Part shown: positions 35,252 through 43,323 of the stretch, one piece after another | Layout: every line of letters begins with the position of its first letter | How positions within the stretch are numbered: the first letter of the stretch is position 1 | Assembly (NCBI RefSeq): GCF_003696305.1 | Contig: NZ_RFFK01000001.1 | Coordinates: forward strand, 558,001 to 622,000 | Direction of reading: 5' to 3' | Length of the DNA stretch: 64,000 nt | Origin: Pseudomonas sp. AOB-7 | Lineage (GTDB): Bacteria; Pseudomonadota; Gammaproteobacteria; Pseudomonadales; Pseudomonadaceae | Position numbers and translations under genes: made by a program | Notes under the pieces: generated by a model | The model's input: only the letters and a program-made list of their open reading frames with translations | Told to the model about the DNA's origin: nothing | Database searches by the model: none

Positions 35252-35953
35252 ATGGGCGCCCAGTGGAAAGCCAAACCCAAAGAAGCCGCCGCCAATGCCC
35301 GAGGCAAGATCTTCGGCAAGCTGGTGAAGGAAATCATGATCGCCGCGCGTAACGGCGCCGACCCGGACACCAACGCCAAGCTGCGCCTGGCCGTGCATCA
35401 GGCGAAGAAGGCCTCGATGCCCAAGGACACCCTGGAGCGCGCGATCAAGAAAGGCGCCGGCCTGTCCGGCGAGGTGATCAACTACGAGCGCACCCTCTAC
35501 GAAGGCTTCGCCCCGCATCAGGTGCCGCTGATCGTCGAGTGCCTGACCGACAACGTCAACCGCACCGTGGCCGAGATCCGCGTGCTGTTTCGCAAGGGCC
35601 AGCTCGGCGCCTCCGGCTCGGTGAGCTGGGACTTCGACCACGTCGGCCTGATCGAGGCCAGCACCGAAGACGGCGCCGACCCGGAACTGGCCGCCATCGA
35701 AGCCGGCGCCCAGGACTTCGTTCCCGATGACGAGGGCGCGACCCTGTTCATCACCGAGCCGACCGACCTCGACGCCGTGTGCAAGGCGCTGCCGGAGCAG
35801 GGCTTCACCGTCAACTCGGCCAAGCTCGGCTACCGCCCGAAGAACCCGGTGAGCAGCCTGACGCCGGAGCAGCTGGAAGAAGTCGAAGCCTTCCTCGAAG
35901 CCATCGACGGCCACGACGACGTGCAGAATGTCTACGTCGGCCTGGCCGGCTGA
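35252..35953 (+). CDS. YebC/PmpR-family protein (YeeN-like paralogue)
   Basis: 233 residues with the three-domain YebC fold: [41 protein letters not shown] at the start, [40 protein letters not shown] in the middle, and a C-terminal [24 protein letters not shown]. The [14 protein letters not shown] start (rather than SKWANIKHRK) is that of the YeeN subgroup, usually a second copy beside the ruvC-linked yebC. Some YebC proteins are DNA-binding regulators; others help ribosomes through proline stretches. GGAG precedes the ATG. Confidence 0.88.
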   Translation: MGAQWKAKPKEAAANARGKIFGKLVKEIMIAARNGADPDTNAKLRLAVHQAKKASMPKDTLERAIKKGAGLSGEVINYERTLYEGFAPHQVPLIVECLTDNVNRTVAEIRVLFRKGQLGASGSVSWDFDHVGLIEASTEDGADPELAAIEAGAQDFVPDDEGATLFITEPTDLDAVCKALPEQGFTVNSAKLGYRPKNPVSSLTPEQLEEVEAFLEAIDGHDDVQNVYVGLAG

Positions 35954-36040
35954 TTCCGCTCGCTTAAGCACTTTGCCCCCTCACCCACTGATGGGCGAGG
36001 GGACAGAGGTCTCACCTGCTCGACACTCGCGACACCCGCC

Positions 36041-36445
36041 ATGAACACCACCCTGCATATCGCCGCCGCCTGCCTGTTCGACCAACGGGGCCGCCTGTTG
36101 CTGGTGCGCAAGCGCAACACCCGGTTCTTCATGCTGCCGGGCGGCAAGCGCGAAGCCGGCGAGGATGCCCTGGCCGCCCTGCGCCGCGAACTGCATGAAG
36201 AGTTGGAACTGCAGCTGGACTACGCGGCGCTGCACCCGCTCGGCCGATTCCAGGCAAGCGCCGCCAACGAGGCCGATACCTGGCTGCAGGCGGAGATCTT
36301 CCACGCCGCCCTGCCCCACGCGGTACAACCGGCGGCCGAGCTGGAGGAACTGCGCTGGTACGCCGCCGGCCAGCCCTTCGACGGCGAGCTGGCGCCGCTG
36401 CTGCGCGAGCAGGTGCTGCCCGCCCTGGCCGCGCGCCTTTGTTGA
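36041..36445 (+). CDS. NUDIX hydrolase
   Basis: 134 residues. The NUDIX box runs from Gly35 to about residue 57 (G-x5-E41-x7-R49-E50-L-x-E53-E54), with the usual final Gly replaced by Glu56. LLLVRKRNTRFFMLPGGKRE precedes it. The enzyme cleaves a nucleoside diphosphate linked to another group; MutT-like housecleaning is the default guess. No SD is obvious before the ATG. Confidence 0.88.
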   Translation: MNTTLHIAAACLFDQRGRLLLVRKRNTRFFMLPGGKREAGEDALAALRRELHEELELQLDYAALHPLGRFQASAANEADTWLQAEIFHAALPHAVQPAAELEELRWYAAGQPFDGELAPLLREQVLPALAARLC

Positions 36446-36543
36446 TCCACGGCAACGCGCGGCCACGCGGCCACGCGCTAGGCTGCGCCGATAACCAGAA
36501 CCCTTAGTTTTGCGTGCAAACCCACAGCAACCCGAGGTTTGCC

Positions 36544-36873
36544 ATGAGTATCAGCTCCGCCCAGATCTGCCAGGCCGCCGACCAGCTGCAGGGCTTCGTC
36601 GGCTTCAACGCCAAGACCGGCCAGTACCTGCTGCGTTTCTCCGAGGACAGCTTCGGCCTCGACGTGCCGGCCGAGACCATCACCCCGACCTGCGAATACG
36701 TCTGGCACGCCGAGGCAGACGGCCTGATGCGCCTGGATCGCCAGAGCCTGGCCTGGCTGCAGGAGCAGCGCATCGACGAGCGGGTCAACCTCGGCGAGGC
36801 GCTGCGCCTCTACCTGCGGCGCAGCGACCTGCCGGAGATCCGCGCCGAACGCCGGCGCCTGGCGCCGGCCTGA
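36544..36873 (+). CDS. Conserved hypothetical protein, 109 residues
   Basis: Not recognised. MSISSAQICQAADQLQGFVGFNAKTGQYLLRFSEDSFGLDVP, then a Trp/Tyr segment EYVWHAEADGLMRLDRQSLAWLQEQ, ending in a basic helix RLYLRRSDLPEIRAERRRLAP. Probably cytoplasmic. The upstream CGAGGTTTGCC gives a usable SD. It faces the FHA gene cluster tail to tail and shows no sign of belonging to it. Confidence 0.72.
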   Translation: MSISSAQICQAADQLQGFVGFNAKTGQYLLRFSEDSFGLDVPAETITPTCEYVWHAEADGLMRLDRQSLAWLQEQRIDERVNLGEALRLYLRRSDLPEIRAERRRLAPA

Positions 36874-36929
36874 GGCACGCGCGCCAACCCGGGCGGCGTA
36901 CCACCGATGCCAAGGGTGTCCCCTTCGGC

Positions 36930-37832
36930 TCAGCCCAGCAGCTGCATCGACGCGGCGCCGAGGCCGGCGCCGATCAGCAGCAGCAAGGCGCCGCCCAGCC
37001 ATAGCCTGCTGGCGCTGGCCGCTGGCGCCGCGGTGGCGGGCGCCGTCCTGGCCTGAGCGGCGCGCAGCGGATTGGCCGCCGCCGGCGCGGCCTTGGCGCT
37101 GGCGCGCGCCACCTGCGGTACCGGCGCGATCTGCGTGGCACCGCCAGCGGCCTTGGCGGCCAACGCCGGCGGCAGGTCGGCCACGCGCATGAACTGGGTG
37201 GCATCCTCGTCCGGCGTCTCGCTCAGGCTGACCTTCGGCCCGATCACCAAGAGGCTCACCGAGCCCATCTTCAACTGGTCGCCCGGCTGCAGCACGGCGG
37301 TTCTGACCTTCTGCTGGTTGACCGTCACGCCGTTGGCCGAAGCCAGGTCCTTGACCTCCAGCACGTCGTCCTTGAGGAAGAACTCGCAGTGCCGGCGCGA
37401 CAGCTCCGGGTCGCCGAAGCACAGCTCGCACTTGCTCGAGCGGCCGAAGGTCATCGAGCCGTGGATATGGAACTTGCGCCCCTGGTGCTCGCCCTGGATC
37501 ACCTGGAGGAACCAGCGCGGCGCGGCGACCTCGGGACGCGCCGCGCTCTTCGCCGGGTCGACCAGCAGCAGCTCGACGCCGCCCAGACGCACGCGGTCGC
37601 CGTCGCGCAGCTGAAAGCGCGTGCCGATGCGCTGGTCGTTGACGTAGGTCGCGCCCTGGCTGGCATCGCTGAGGTAGTAGTAACCGTGATCCTGGCGAAT
37701 CTCGGCATGAAAGCTGGCGATCCCGGCATCGCCGAGCACCAGCTGGTTACGGCTGTCCTGGCCGATGGTCAGGCGTTCTTCGGTCAGCCAGACCGGCGCT
37801 TGGCGGTTATCCAGGAACTGCAATCTGAGCAT
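36930..37832 (-). CDS. FHA-domain protein with C-terminal membrane anchor
   Basis: 300 residues. FHA domain 1 covers about residues 15-80 (LTIGQDSRNQLVLGDAGIASFHAEI) and FHA domain 2 about 115-185 (FGRSSKCELCFGDPELSRRHCEFFLKDD). A Pro/Ala-rich linker and a terminal hydrophobic helix (LWLGGALLLLIGAGLGAASMQLLG) follow. FHA domains bind phospho-Thr peptides, and it lies 15 bp downstream of a Ser/Thr kinase gene, so it is the probable reader of that kinase. The tail anchor would hold the complex at the inner membrane. Confidence 0.9.
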   Translation of the reverse strand: MLRLQFLDNRQAPVWLTEERLTIGQDSRNQLVLGDAGIASFHAEIRQDHGYYYLSDASQGATYVNDQRIGTRFQLRDGDRVRLGGVELLLVDPAKSAARPEVAAPRWFLQVIQGEHQGRKFHIHGSMTFGRSSKCELCFGDPELSRRHCEFFLKDDVLEVKDLASANGVTVNQQKVRTAVLQPGDQLKMGSVSLLVIGPKVSLSETPDEDATQFMRVADLPPALAAKAAGGATQIAPVPQVARASAKAAPAAANPLRAAQARTAPATAAPAASASRLWLGGALLLLIGAGLGAASMQLLG

Positions 37833-37847
37833 CTCGGGCGCCTCGGA

Positions 37848-39332
37848 TCAGTCGAAAAGGTTGTTCAGCAAACGTTCGATCGGATTCTGCTGGGCTGGCG
37901 GCGCGCTGCGCGGCCGGCTCGCCGCCTGGCTGCTGCGCACGCGCTGCTGGTGGCCGTCGTAGAGCGCCAGCAGGCGTTCGTTGTCGGGTTCGGCCTCCAG
38001 CCCCTGCTTGATCTGCTCCAGCGCCAGGTTGTACTCGCGCCGCGCATAGGCCGCCTCGCTCTGCTCGATGAAGCGCTGCGCCACGCGGTTGATCCCGGCC
38101 TGCGCCAGCAGGTTGTCCGGCTCCCAGCCAAGCACCTGGCGGAAGTAGTGCACCGCGCTGTCGTCCTCGGGCAGGATCAGCAGGCCCTCCCCCAGGCGCT
38201 GCTCGGCCAGTTCCAGGTACTGCTGGATGCGCGCCTGCAACACCCGCTGCAGGCCGTCGGCGGCCTGGGCGTTATCGGCATCCAGGGCCAGCGCCTGGCG
38301 GAAATAGTAGTCGGCGTTGTCCTGCGCCGGGGCGAGCAGCTGGCCTTCGCTCAGGCGCGTTTCGCCGAGGGCGAGCAGCCCGGCGAGGCGCTGCTGCAGC
38401 TGCCAGTAGTAGCCGCCGGCGCTGCCGGCGCCGAGCAGCAGCACACCGAGCAGGGCCCAGGGCAGCCAGCGACGCTTGGCCCTGCGCGGCGCCGGCCCGA
38501 GCGCCGGGCTCAGGCGGGTGTGATCCTGCTCGGCGTCCTGCAGTTCGTCGAGGCTGGCCAGCAGCACGTGGCAATCGGCGAAGCGATCCTCCGGGTCCTT
38601 GGCCAGCATGCGCTCGAGCAGCCACTGCCACTCGCCCAGCGGCTCGGGCAGGGGCGGCGGTTGCAGCTGCAACTGGTTCATCAGGGTCTGGGTGTAGTTG
38701 GCGCCGCGAAAGGGGTTATGCCCGGTCAGCATCTCCAGCAGGATCACGCCGAGGCTGTAGATGTCGCTGCGCGCATCCAGCGCCTGGCACTGCGCCTGTT
38801 CCGGGCTGCTGTAGGCCGGGCTGCCGACGGCGATGCCGGACTGGGTCAGCTCGCTGTCCAGCTGCAGCTGCTTGGCCACGCCGAAGTCGGTGAGCACCGC
38901 GGTGCCGTCGTCGCGAAACAGGATGTTGCCGGGCTTGATATCGCGGTGCACCAGGCCGCGGTCGTGCACCAGCGCCAGGGCGCTGGCGATCTGCCGGACG
39001 ATGCGCAGGGCGCGCGCCGGCTCCAGGCGCTGGCCCTTGTACTGGGCCAGGTCGCCGCCGGCCAGGTATTCCATGGCGAGAAAGTGACGACCGTCGGCCA
39101 GCTGGTCGATGCGGTAGATGGTGATGATCGACGGATGCTGCAGGGAGGCGACGATATGGCCTTCCTGGATGAAGCGCTGGGTGAAGGCCTGGTCCTCGCG
39201 GTGCAGCAGCACCTTGAGCGCCACCTGGCGCTGCAGCGCCTGCTCGGTGGCCAGGTAGACCTCGGCCATGCCGCCCTTGCCCAGGCGGCCGTGGATGCTG
39301 TAACCGGGTACGCTGATCGGAGGCTGACTCAT
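37848..39332 (-). CDS. Hanks-type Ser/Thr protein kinase with membrane and repeat-rich C-terminus
   Basis: 494 residues. The kinase domain at 10-275 has the glycine loop LGKGGMAEVY (17-26), Lys40, the catalytic loop H129-R-D131-I-K-P-G-N, DFG at 149-151 and SPAYSSPEQAQ as activation/P+1 segment. After a basic stretch a single membrane helix (WLPWALLGVLLLGAGSAGGYYW, about 332-353) leads to a C-terminal part with TPR-like helices. That places the repeats in the periplasm if the kinase is cytoplasmic. ATG 39332 is chosen because a TGAGT/GGAGG SD context and MSQPPISVPGY fit the kinase start. Confidence 0.92.
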   Translation of the reverse strand: MSQPPISVPGYSIHGRLGKGGMAEVYLATEQALQRQVALKVLLHREDQAFTQRFIQEGHIVASLQHPSIITIYRIDQLADGRHFLAMEYLAGGDLAQYKGQRLEPARALRIVRQIASALALVHDRGLVHRDIKPGNILFRDDGTAVLTDFGVAKQLQLDSELTQSGIAVGSPAYSSPEQAQCQALDARSDIYSLGVILLEMLTGHNPFRGANYTQTLMNQLQLQPPPLPEPLGEWQWLLERMLAKDPEDRFADCHVLLASLDELQDAEQDHTRLSPALGPAPRRAKRRWLPWALLGVLLLGAGSAGGYYWQLQQRLAGLLALGETRLSEGQLLAPAQDNADYYFRQALALDADNAQAADGLQRVLQARIQQYLELAEQRLGEGLLILPEDDSAVHYFRQVLGWEPDNLLAQAGINRVAQRFIEQSEAAYARREYNLALEQIKQGLEAEPDNERLLALYDGHQQRVRSSQAASRPRSAPPAQQNPIERLLNNLFD

Positions 39333-39348
39333 GCGGCTGGACTGGCGC

Positions 39349-40137
39349 TCAGGATTGACGGGGTTTGAACAGTTTGCGCAGCAGGCCGCGGGGCGGCGCC
39401 TCGCGCGGTTCGGCAGCCGGGGCGAGGCCCAGGACGATGCAGCTGATATTGTCCCTGCCGCCATGGCTATTGGCCAGCCCCACCAGTTGCTCGACCATCG
39501 CCTCCAGGGTCTCGGCCTCGGCGCAGCAGCGCTGGATCGCCGCGTCGTCCAGCTCGCCGGTGAGGCCGTCGCTGCACAGCAGCAGCAGTTCGTCGGGTGC
39601 CAGCCGGGCGTGCAGCAGGCCGACCTCCGGCGCCTGCTCGCCTTGACCCAGGCACTGCAGGATCAGGTTACGCCGCGGGTGCTGGCGCGCCTCCTCGGCG
39701 CTCATCTGGCCGGCGTCGACCATGGCCTGCACCCAGCTGTGATCGTGGCTGAGCTGCTCGATCCGCTCGGCGCCGATGCGATAGGCGCGGCTGTCGCCGA
39801 CCCAGGCCAGTTCGAATCCATCGCCCGCCAGGCGCACCGCCACCAGGGTGCTGCCCATGCTCGCCTCCCCGGCGCCCGGCCCCGCCGCGTCGGCAATCGC
39901 CCGGTGCGCGGCGTGCACCGCCGCGGCCAGCTCGGCGCCCTGCTGCAACGCCTCGATCAGGCCCTGCAGCGCCAGGGCGCTGGCCACCTCGCCGCGCTCG
40001 TGGCCGCCCATGCCGTCGGCCAGCGCCCATAAACCGAGCTCGGGGCGACAGGCCAGGGCGTCCTCGTTGTGCGTGCGCACCTGGCCGGCGACGCTTTGCG
40101 CGGCGAATACCACGGATGGAGGCGATGACTGGGACAC
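39349..40137 (-). CDS. PP2C-type Ser/Thr protein phosphatase
   Basis: 262 residues with PP2C motifs in order: RTHNEDALACRPE, LWALADGMGGHERGEVAS (Asp-Gly metal site), GSTLVAVRLAGDGFELAWVGDSRAYR, LLLCSDGLTGELDD and GGRDNISCIVLGL. It dephosphorylates the substrates of the adjacent kinase. First gene of the phosphatase-kinase-FHA operon (gaps 16 and 15 bp). The same trio is part of type VI secretion clusters in Pseudomonas, but no such genes are present here. Confidence 0.93.
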   Translation of the reverse strand: MSQSSPPSVVFAAQSVAGQVRTHNEDALACRPELGLWALADGMGGHERGEVASALALQGLIEALQQGAELAAAVHAAHRAIADAAGPGAGEASMGSTLVAVRLAGDGFELAWVGDSRAYRIGAERIEQLSHDHSWVQAMVDAGQMSAEEARQHPRRNLILQCLGQGEQAPEVGLLHARLAPDELLLLCSDGLTGELDDAAIQRCCAEAETLEAMVEQLVGLANSHGGRDNISCIVLGLAPAAEPREAPPRGLLRKLFKPRQS

Positions 40138-40360
40138 GCGCAGATCCTTGAACTGATGGCGGGCGGCCCATGATGCGGCGGCGCTGGCGAACTGTCACCG
40201 GCCAGCCGGTTGCAAATGCGCAGCGGTTAACCAAACCGGCCTCAAGCGCCGGAGCGACTCGTCGGCCTGGCGCAAATGCTGGCACTTTGCTCAGGATCTA
40301 CCCTTGCCATAAGCGGTCAAAGCTCTGCATGCTTGCTACATAACAACGACAAGAACGCTT

Positions 40361-41425
40361 ATGGCCATCAAGACTGCCCGCTTGCTCAAGCGCCTGCGCG
40401 AAGATTTCCAGCTGTCGATCATCACCCTGATGGGCCTGTTCGGCGTCCTGGGCATCTCACCCTACGCCGTGTACCGCCTGCTGCACGGCAACTACCTCGT
40501 GGGCATAGCCGACACCATCATCGTGCTCTCCACCCTGTTCGCCGTGTTCTACGCCTGGCGCACCCGCGACACGGTCAAACCGGGCATCTACCTGGCCACG
40601 GTGTTCTCCATCGGCGCCACGCTGATCGCCATCAACCTGGGGGTCAACGGCCTGTTCTGGATCTACCCGCTGATCCTCTTCAACTTCTTCATGGTCACCC
40701 CCCGCAAGGCCCTGCTGGCCACCGCCCTGGTGCTCGCCTGCCTGGTGGCGCACGCCCTGCTGGTGCCCGGCAGCGTGTTCGACAGCCACTACCAGATGGT
40801 CTCCTTCCTGGTCACCGGGATGATGGCCAGCGTGCTCAGCTTCATCTTCGCCGTCCGCACCCGCACCCAGCGCGACCAGTTGCAACTGCTGGCCATCCAC
40901 GACCCGCTGACCGGCGCGCGCAACCGCCGGGCGATGAACGAGGAACTGAAGATCGCCATGTCCAGCCACCGCCGCCACAGCGACAGCTTCGGCCTGCTGG
41001 TGATGGACCTGGACCACTTCAAGCAGATCAACGACCGCTTCGGCCACCACATCGGCGACCAGGTGCTGGTGGCCTTCGTCGAACTGGTCAAGCGCTGTTC
41101 GCGCAAGGAAGACCGCCTGTTCCGCTTCGGCGGCGAGGAATTTCTCCTGCTGCTGCCCAACACCGAACTCGACGGCCTGCATGCCGCCGCCCAGCATCTG
41201 CTGAAGCGCGTCGAGAGTGAACTGGAAAGCCCCGGCGGGCCGGTGACGGTGTCCATCGGCGGCGCCATCCTGCGCAGCGGCGAACATTGGGAAAGCTGGC
41301 TGCAACGCGCCGACGAGTGCCTCTATCAAGCCAAGAGCGGCGGCCGCAACCGCGTGGTCATCGACCGCAACGAACCCGCACCACAAGGGACCGCCGCCCA
41401 CCACGCCGCGGAGCGCCGGCGCTGA
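40361..41425 (+). CDS. Membrane diguanylate cyclase
   Basis: 354 residues: five to six hydrophobic segments in residues 18-165, then a GGDEF domain (DPLTGARNRRAMNEEL at 181) with active-site GGEEF at 257-261 and an intact inhibitory I-site R248-K-E-D251 five residues before it. It should make cyclic di-GMP and be feedback-inhibited by it. The membrane part has no named sensor motif. Single gene; its promoter region (223 bp) is shared with the divergent phosphatase operon. Confidence 0.93.
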   Translation: MAIKTARLLKRLREDFQLSIITLMGLFGVLGISPYAVYRLLHGNYLVGIADTIIVLSTLFAVFYAWRTRDTVKPGIYLATVFSIGATLIAINLGVNGLFWIYPLILFNFFMVTPRKALLATALVLACLVAHALLVPGSVFDSHYQMVSFLVTGMMASVLSFIFAVRTRTQRDQLQLLAIHDPLTGARNRRAMNEELKIAMSSHRRHSDSFGLLVMDLDHFKQINDRFGHHIGDQVLVAFVELVKRCSRKEDRLFRFGGEEFLLLLPNTELDGLHAAAQHLLKRVESELESPGGPVTVSIGGAILRSGEHWESWLQRADECLYQAKSGGRNRVVIDRNEPAPQGTAAHHAAERRR

Positions 41426-41460
41426 CGCCACGCCCGCCCGCCCGGCAAGGCCGACCGCGC

Positions 41461-41787
41461 TCAGCGGCTGCGCTGCTGCTGGTAACTGCCGCTGCCGGGT
41501 TGCAGTTCCAGACGCAAACCGCCGGGATACTCGATGCTCTGCCGAATGCCGCCGCGTACCTCGCTGGCATGGCTGCCGTAGCGGCTCTCCTCGCGCAGCG
41601 GCGCCTGTGGCAGACGCTGGCCGCCATAGAGATCGTACTGCTGAAAATGCGCCGAACCAGACACACTGCCGCTGGCGCCGGGGCTGACATAGCTCTTGGG
41701 AATCACCCGGATCGGCTGCGTGACATCGGCCCAGGAAGGCAAGGCCCATGCACAGAGCAGGATCGGCAGCAGCAGTCGGAGCAACAT
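41461..41787 (-). CDS. Small exported protein of unknown function
   Basis: 108 residues from ATG 41787 (GAGG 5 bases upstream; an in-frame GTG at 41793 is less likely). Signal peptide MLLRLLLPILLCAWALPSWA, then a Gly/Ser/Tyr-rich, helix-poor mature chain (VTQPIRVIPKSYVSPGASGS... GGLRLELQPGSGSYQQQRSR). No family recognised. Convergent with the diguanylate cyclase. Confidence 0.72.
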   Translation of the reverse strand: MLLRLLLPILLCAWALPSWADVTQPIRVIPKSYVSPGASGSVSGSAHFQQYDLYGGQRLPQAPLREESRYGSHASEVRGGIRQSIEYPGGLRLELQPGSGSYQQQRSR

Positions 41788-41839
41788 GGGCACCTCACAG
41801 GCAGAACCAAGGTTCCCGGCATTCTACGCCCGAAAACGC

Positions 41840-41870
41840 CAAGGGCCTGCATCGCTGCACGCCCTTGGGT
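41840..41870 (-). terminator. Terminator of the tRNA-Thr gene
   Basis: On the minus strand AAGGGC and GCCCTT pair, with an inner TGCA/TGCA extension, directly after the tRNA 3' end. A short T tract (GCGTTTTCG) follows. Confidence 0.65.
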
Positions 41871-41874
41871 TGGA

Positions 41875-41950
41875 TGGTGCCGGAGACAGGAGTCGAACCT
41901 GCGACCTTCGCATTACGAATGCGCTGCTCTACCAACTGAGCTACACCGGC
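41875..41950 (-). tRNA. tRNA-Thr (anticodon CGT)
   Basis: 76-nt cloverleaf on the minus strand. Acceptor GCCGGTG/CTCCGGC (with a G-U-tolerant end), D-arm GCTC-AGTTGGTA-GAGC, anticodon loop TTCGTAA with CGT reading ACG codons, T-arm GCAGG-TTCGACT-CCTGT, and an encoded ACCA end. It closely resembles E. coli thrW. tRNA-Thr genes are frequent integration targets, but no integrase or duplicated 3' end is visible nearby. Confidence 0.97.
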
Positions 41951-42004
41951 GGAAGACGGCGGCATTATGCGAGTTGGCGCGGCGCGACTCAAGCCGCTGG
42001 CGGC

Positions 42005-42847
42005 TCAGCTGTCGAGCAGTTCGATGCGGTCGTCGTGGATGCGGATCAGGCCCTGCTTGTACAGGCCGCCGATGGCCTTCTTGAAGTTGCCCTTGCTGAC
42101 GCGAAAATGTTCGGCGATCAGCTCGGGCGGGCTCTTGTCGCCCAGCGCCAGGCTGCCGCCCTGGGCGCGCAGGCGTTCGAGAATCTGCTCGCCGAGGCCG
42201 CTGGCCGCCTCGCGCCCCACCGGCTGCAGGCTCAGGCTGATCTTGCCGTCGGCACGCACTTCCTTGATATAGCCCTTCTCGCGCATGCCGTTGCGCACGA
42301 ACTTGAACAGTTCATTCTTGTGGATCAGGCCCCAGTGCTGGCCGTTGATGATGGCCTTGAAGCCCAGGTCGCTGCGCTCGACCACCAGCAGATCGACCTC
42401 CTGGCCCACCTGGTAATTGGCCGGGGTCTTGTCCAGATAACGGTCCAGACGCGCGGTGGCGGTGAGGCGGCGGGTGCGCTTGTCCAGGTAGAGGTAGACC
42501 ACGCAGTAATCGCCGAGCTGCAGCGGACGCTTCTCCTCGGAGTGCGGCAACAGCAGGTCCTTGGCCAGGCCCCAGTCGAGGAACAGGCCGATGCGGTTGA
42601 TATCCACCACCTTGAGGCTGGCGAACTCGCCGAGCTGGATCTTCGGTTTCAGGGTGGTGGAGATCAGCTTGTCTTCGCTGTCGAGGTAGAGGAACACGTT
42701 GAGCCAGTCGTCCACCTCGCTCGGCGCGCCCTTGGGGATGTAGCGCTTGGGCAGGAGGATTTCGCCGTCCGCACCGCCGTCCAGGTACAGACCGAAGTCG
42801 GTGTGCTTGACCACCTGCAAAGAATTCATCCGCCCGATTAAGGCCAT
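42005..42847 (-). CDS. CvfB/YitL-family S1-like RNA-binding protein
   Basis: 280 residues: three to four S1-type OB modules (for example GLYLDGGADGEILLPKRYIP at the start and GFKAIINGQHWGLIHKNELF near residue 165) plus a C-terminal winged helix (LIAEHFRVSKGNFKKAIGGLYKQGLIRI). This is the domain order of staphylococcal CvfB, an RNA-binding virulence regulator. ATG 42847 has GAGGTGG upstream. Cytoplasmic; targets unknown here. Confidence 0.9.
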   Translation of the reverse strand: MALIGRMNSLQVVKHTDFGLYLDGGADGEILLPKRYIPKGAPSEVDDWLNVFLYLDSEDKLISTTLKPKIQLGEFASLKVVDINRIGLFLDWGLAKDLLLPHSEEKRPLQLGDYCVVYLYLDKRTRRLTATARLDRYLDKTPANYQVGQEVDLLVVERSDLGFKAIINGQHWGLIHKNELFKFVRNGMREKGYIKEVRADGKISLSLQPVGREAASGLGEQILERLRAQGGSLALGDKSPPELIAEHFRVSKGNFKKAIGGLYKQGLIRIHDDRIELLDS

Positions 42848-43086
42848 CGCGTTCCACCTCGCCAAAACAGCCGGCCATTCTACCCGAGTTCGGCTGTGCC
42901 AGGGTTGCTCGCGCGGTTAATCGACAGCCGGTCGAGAAGTGCTTTAAGTGCCTTGAAAACAAGCGATTAGCCGGCATCCAGGGCCTCGACGAGCGGCCCC
43001 GCCAGAGCGGTCCCAGACGATTAGGCGAGCAGGCGGCGCCCCGATCAGGCACAATGGCCGACCGCCCATCGTCGAGAGATAAGGTC

Positions 43087-43278
43087 ATGGCCACCCTGCG
43101 CGTCAAGTCGTCCACCAGCAAAGTCAGCAAGCCGGCCCCTGCCGTGGAAACCCGCGAGTCCATCGAGGCCCAGGTGGCGGCCTTCCTCCAGGGCGGCGGC
43201 GAGATCCAGCAGATCGCCAAGGGCGTCAGCGGCCAGACCTACGGCGGCACCCGGCAGATCACCATCAGCAAGAAGTAA
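43087..43278 (+). CDS. Small protein with SutA-like C-terminal motif
   Basis: 63 residues. A basic Ser/Lys-rich start (MATLRVKSSTSKVSKPAPAV) leads to a helix RESIEAQVAAFLQGGGEIQQI and a Gly-rich tail. The AFLxxGGxIQxI core resembles the conserved helix of the Pseudomonas RNA polymerase-binding protein SutA, but the acidic N-terminus of SutA is absent, so this is at most a relative. A perfect 9-bp hairpin (43285-43305) follows the stop. Confidence 0.75.
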   Translation: MATLRVKSSTSKVSKPAPAVETRESIEAQVAAFLQGGGEIQQIAKGVSGQTYGGTRQITISKK

Positions 43279-43284
43279 TGCCCG

Positions 43285-43305
43285 CGGGTGCGCAGCGCGC
43301 ACCCG
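43285..43305. terminator. Hairpin between convergent genes
   Basis: CGGGTGCGC and GCGCACCCG pair perfectly around AGC, 6 bp after the stop of the SutA-like gene and 18 bp from the stop of the sugar dehydrogenase gene. Confidence 0.65.
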
Positions 43306-43323
43306 GCATCCCCCTCCCCCGCG

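Noticed and set aside
41875..41950. tRNA-Thr as an occupied integration site
   Set aside because: No integrase, no duplicated tRNA 3' end and ordinary core genes on both sides.
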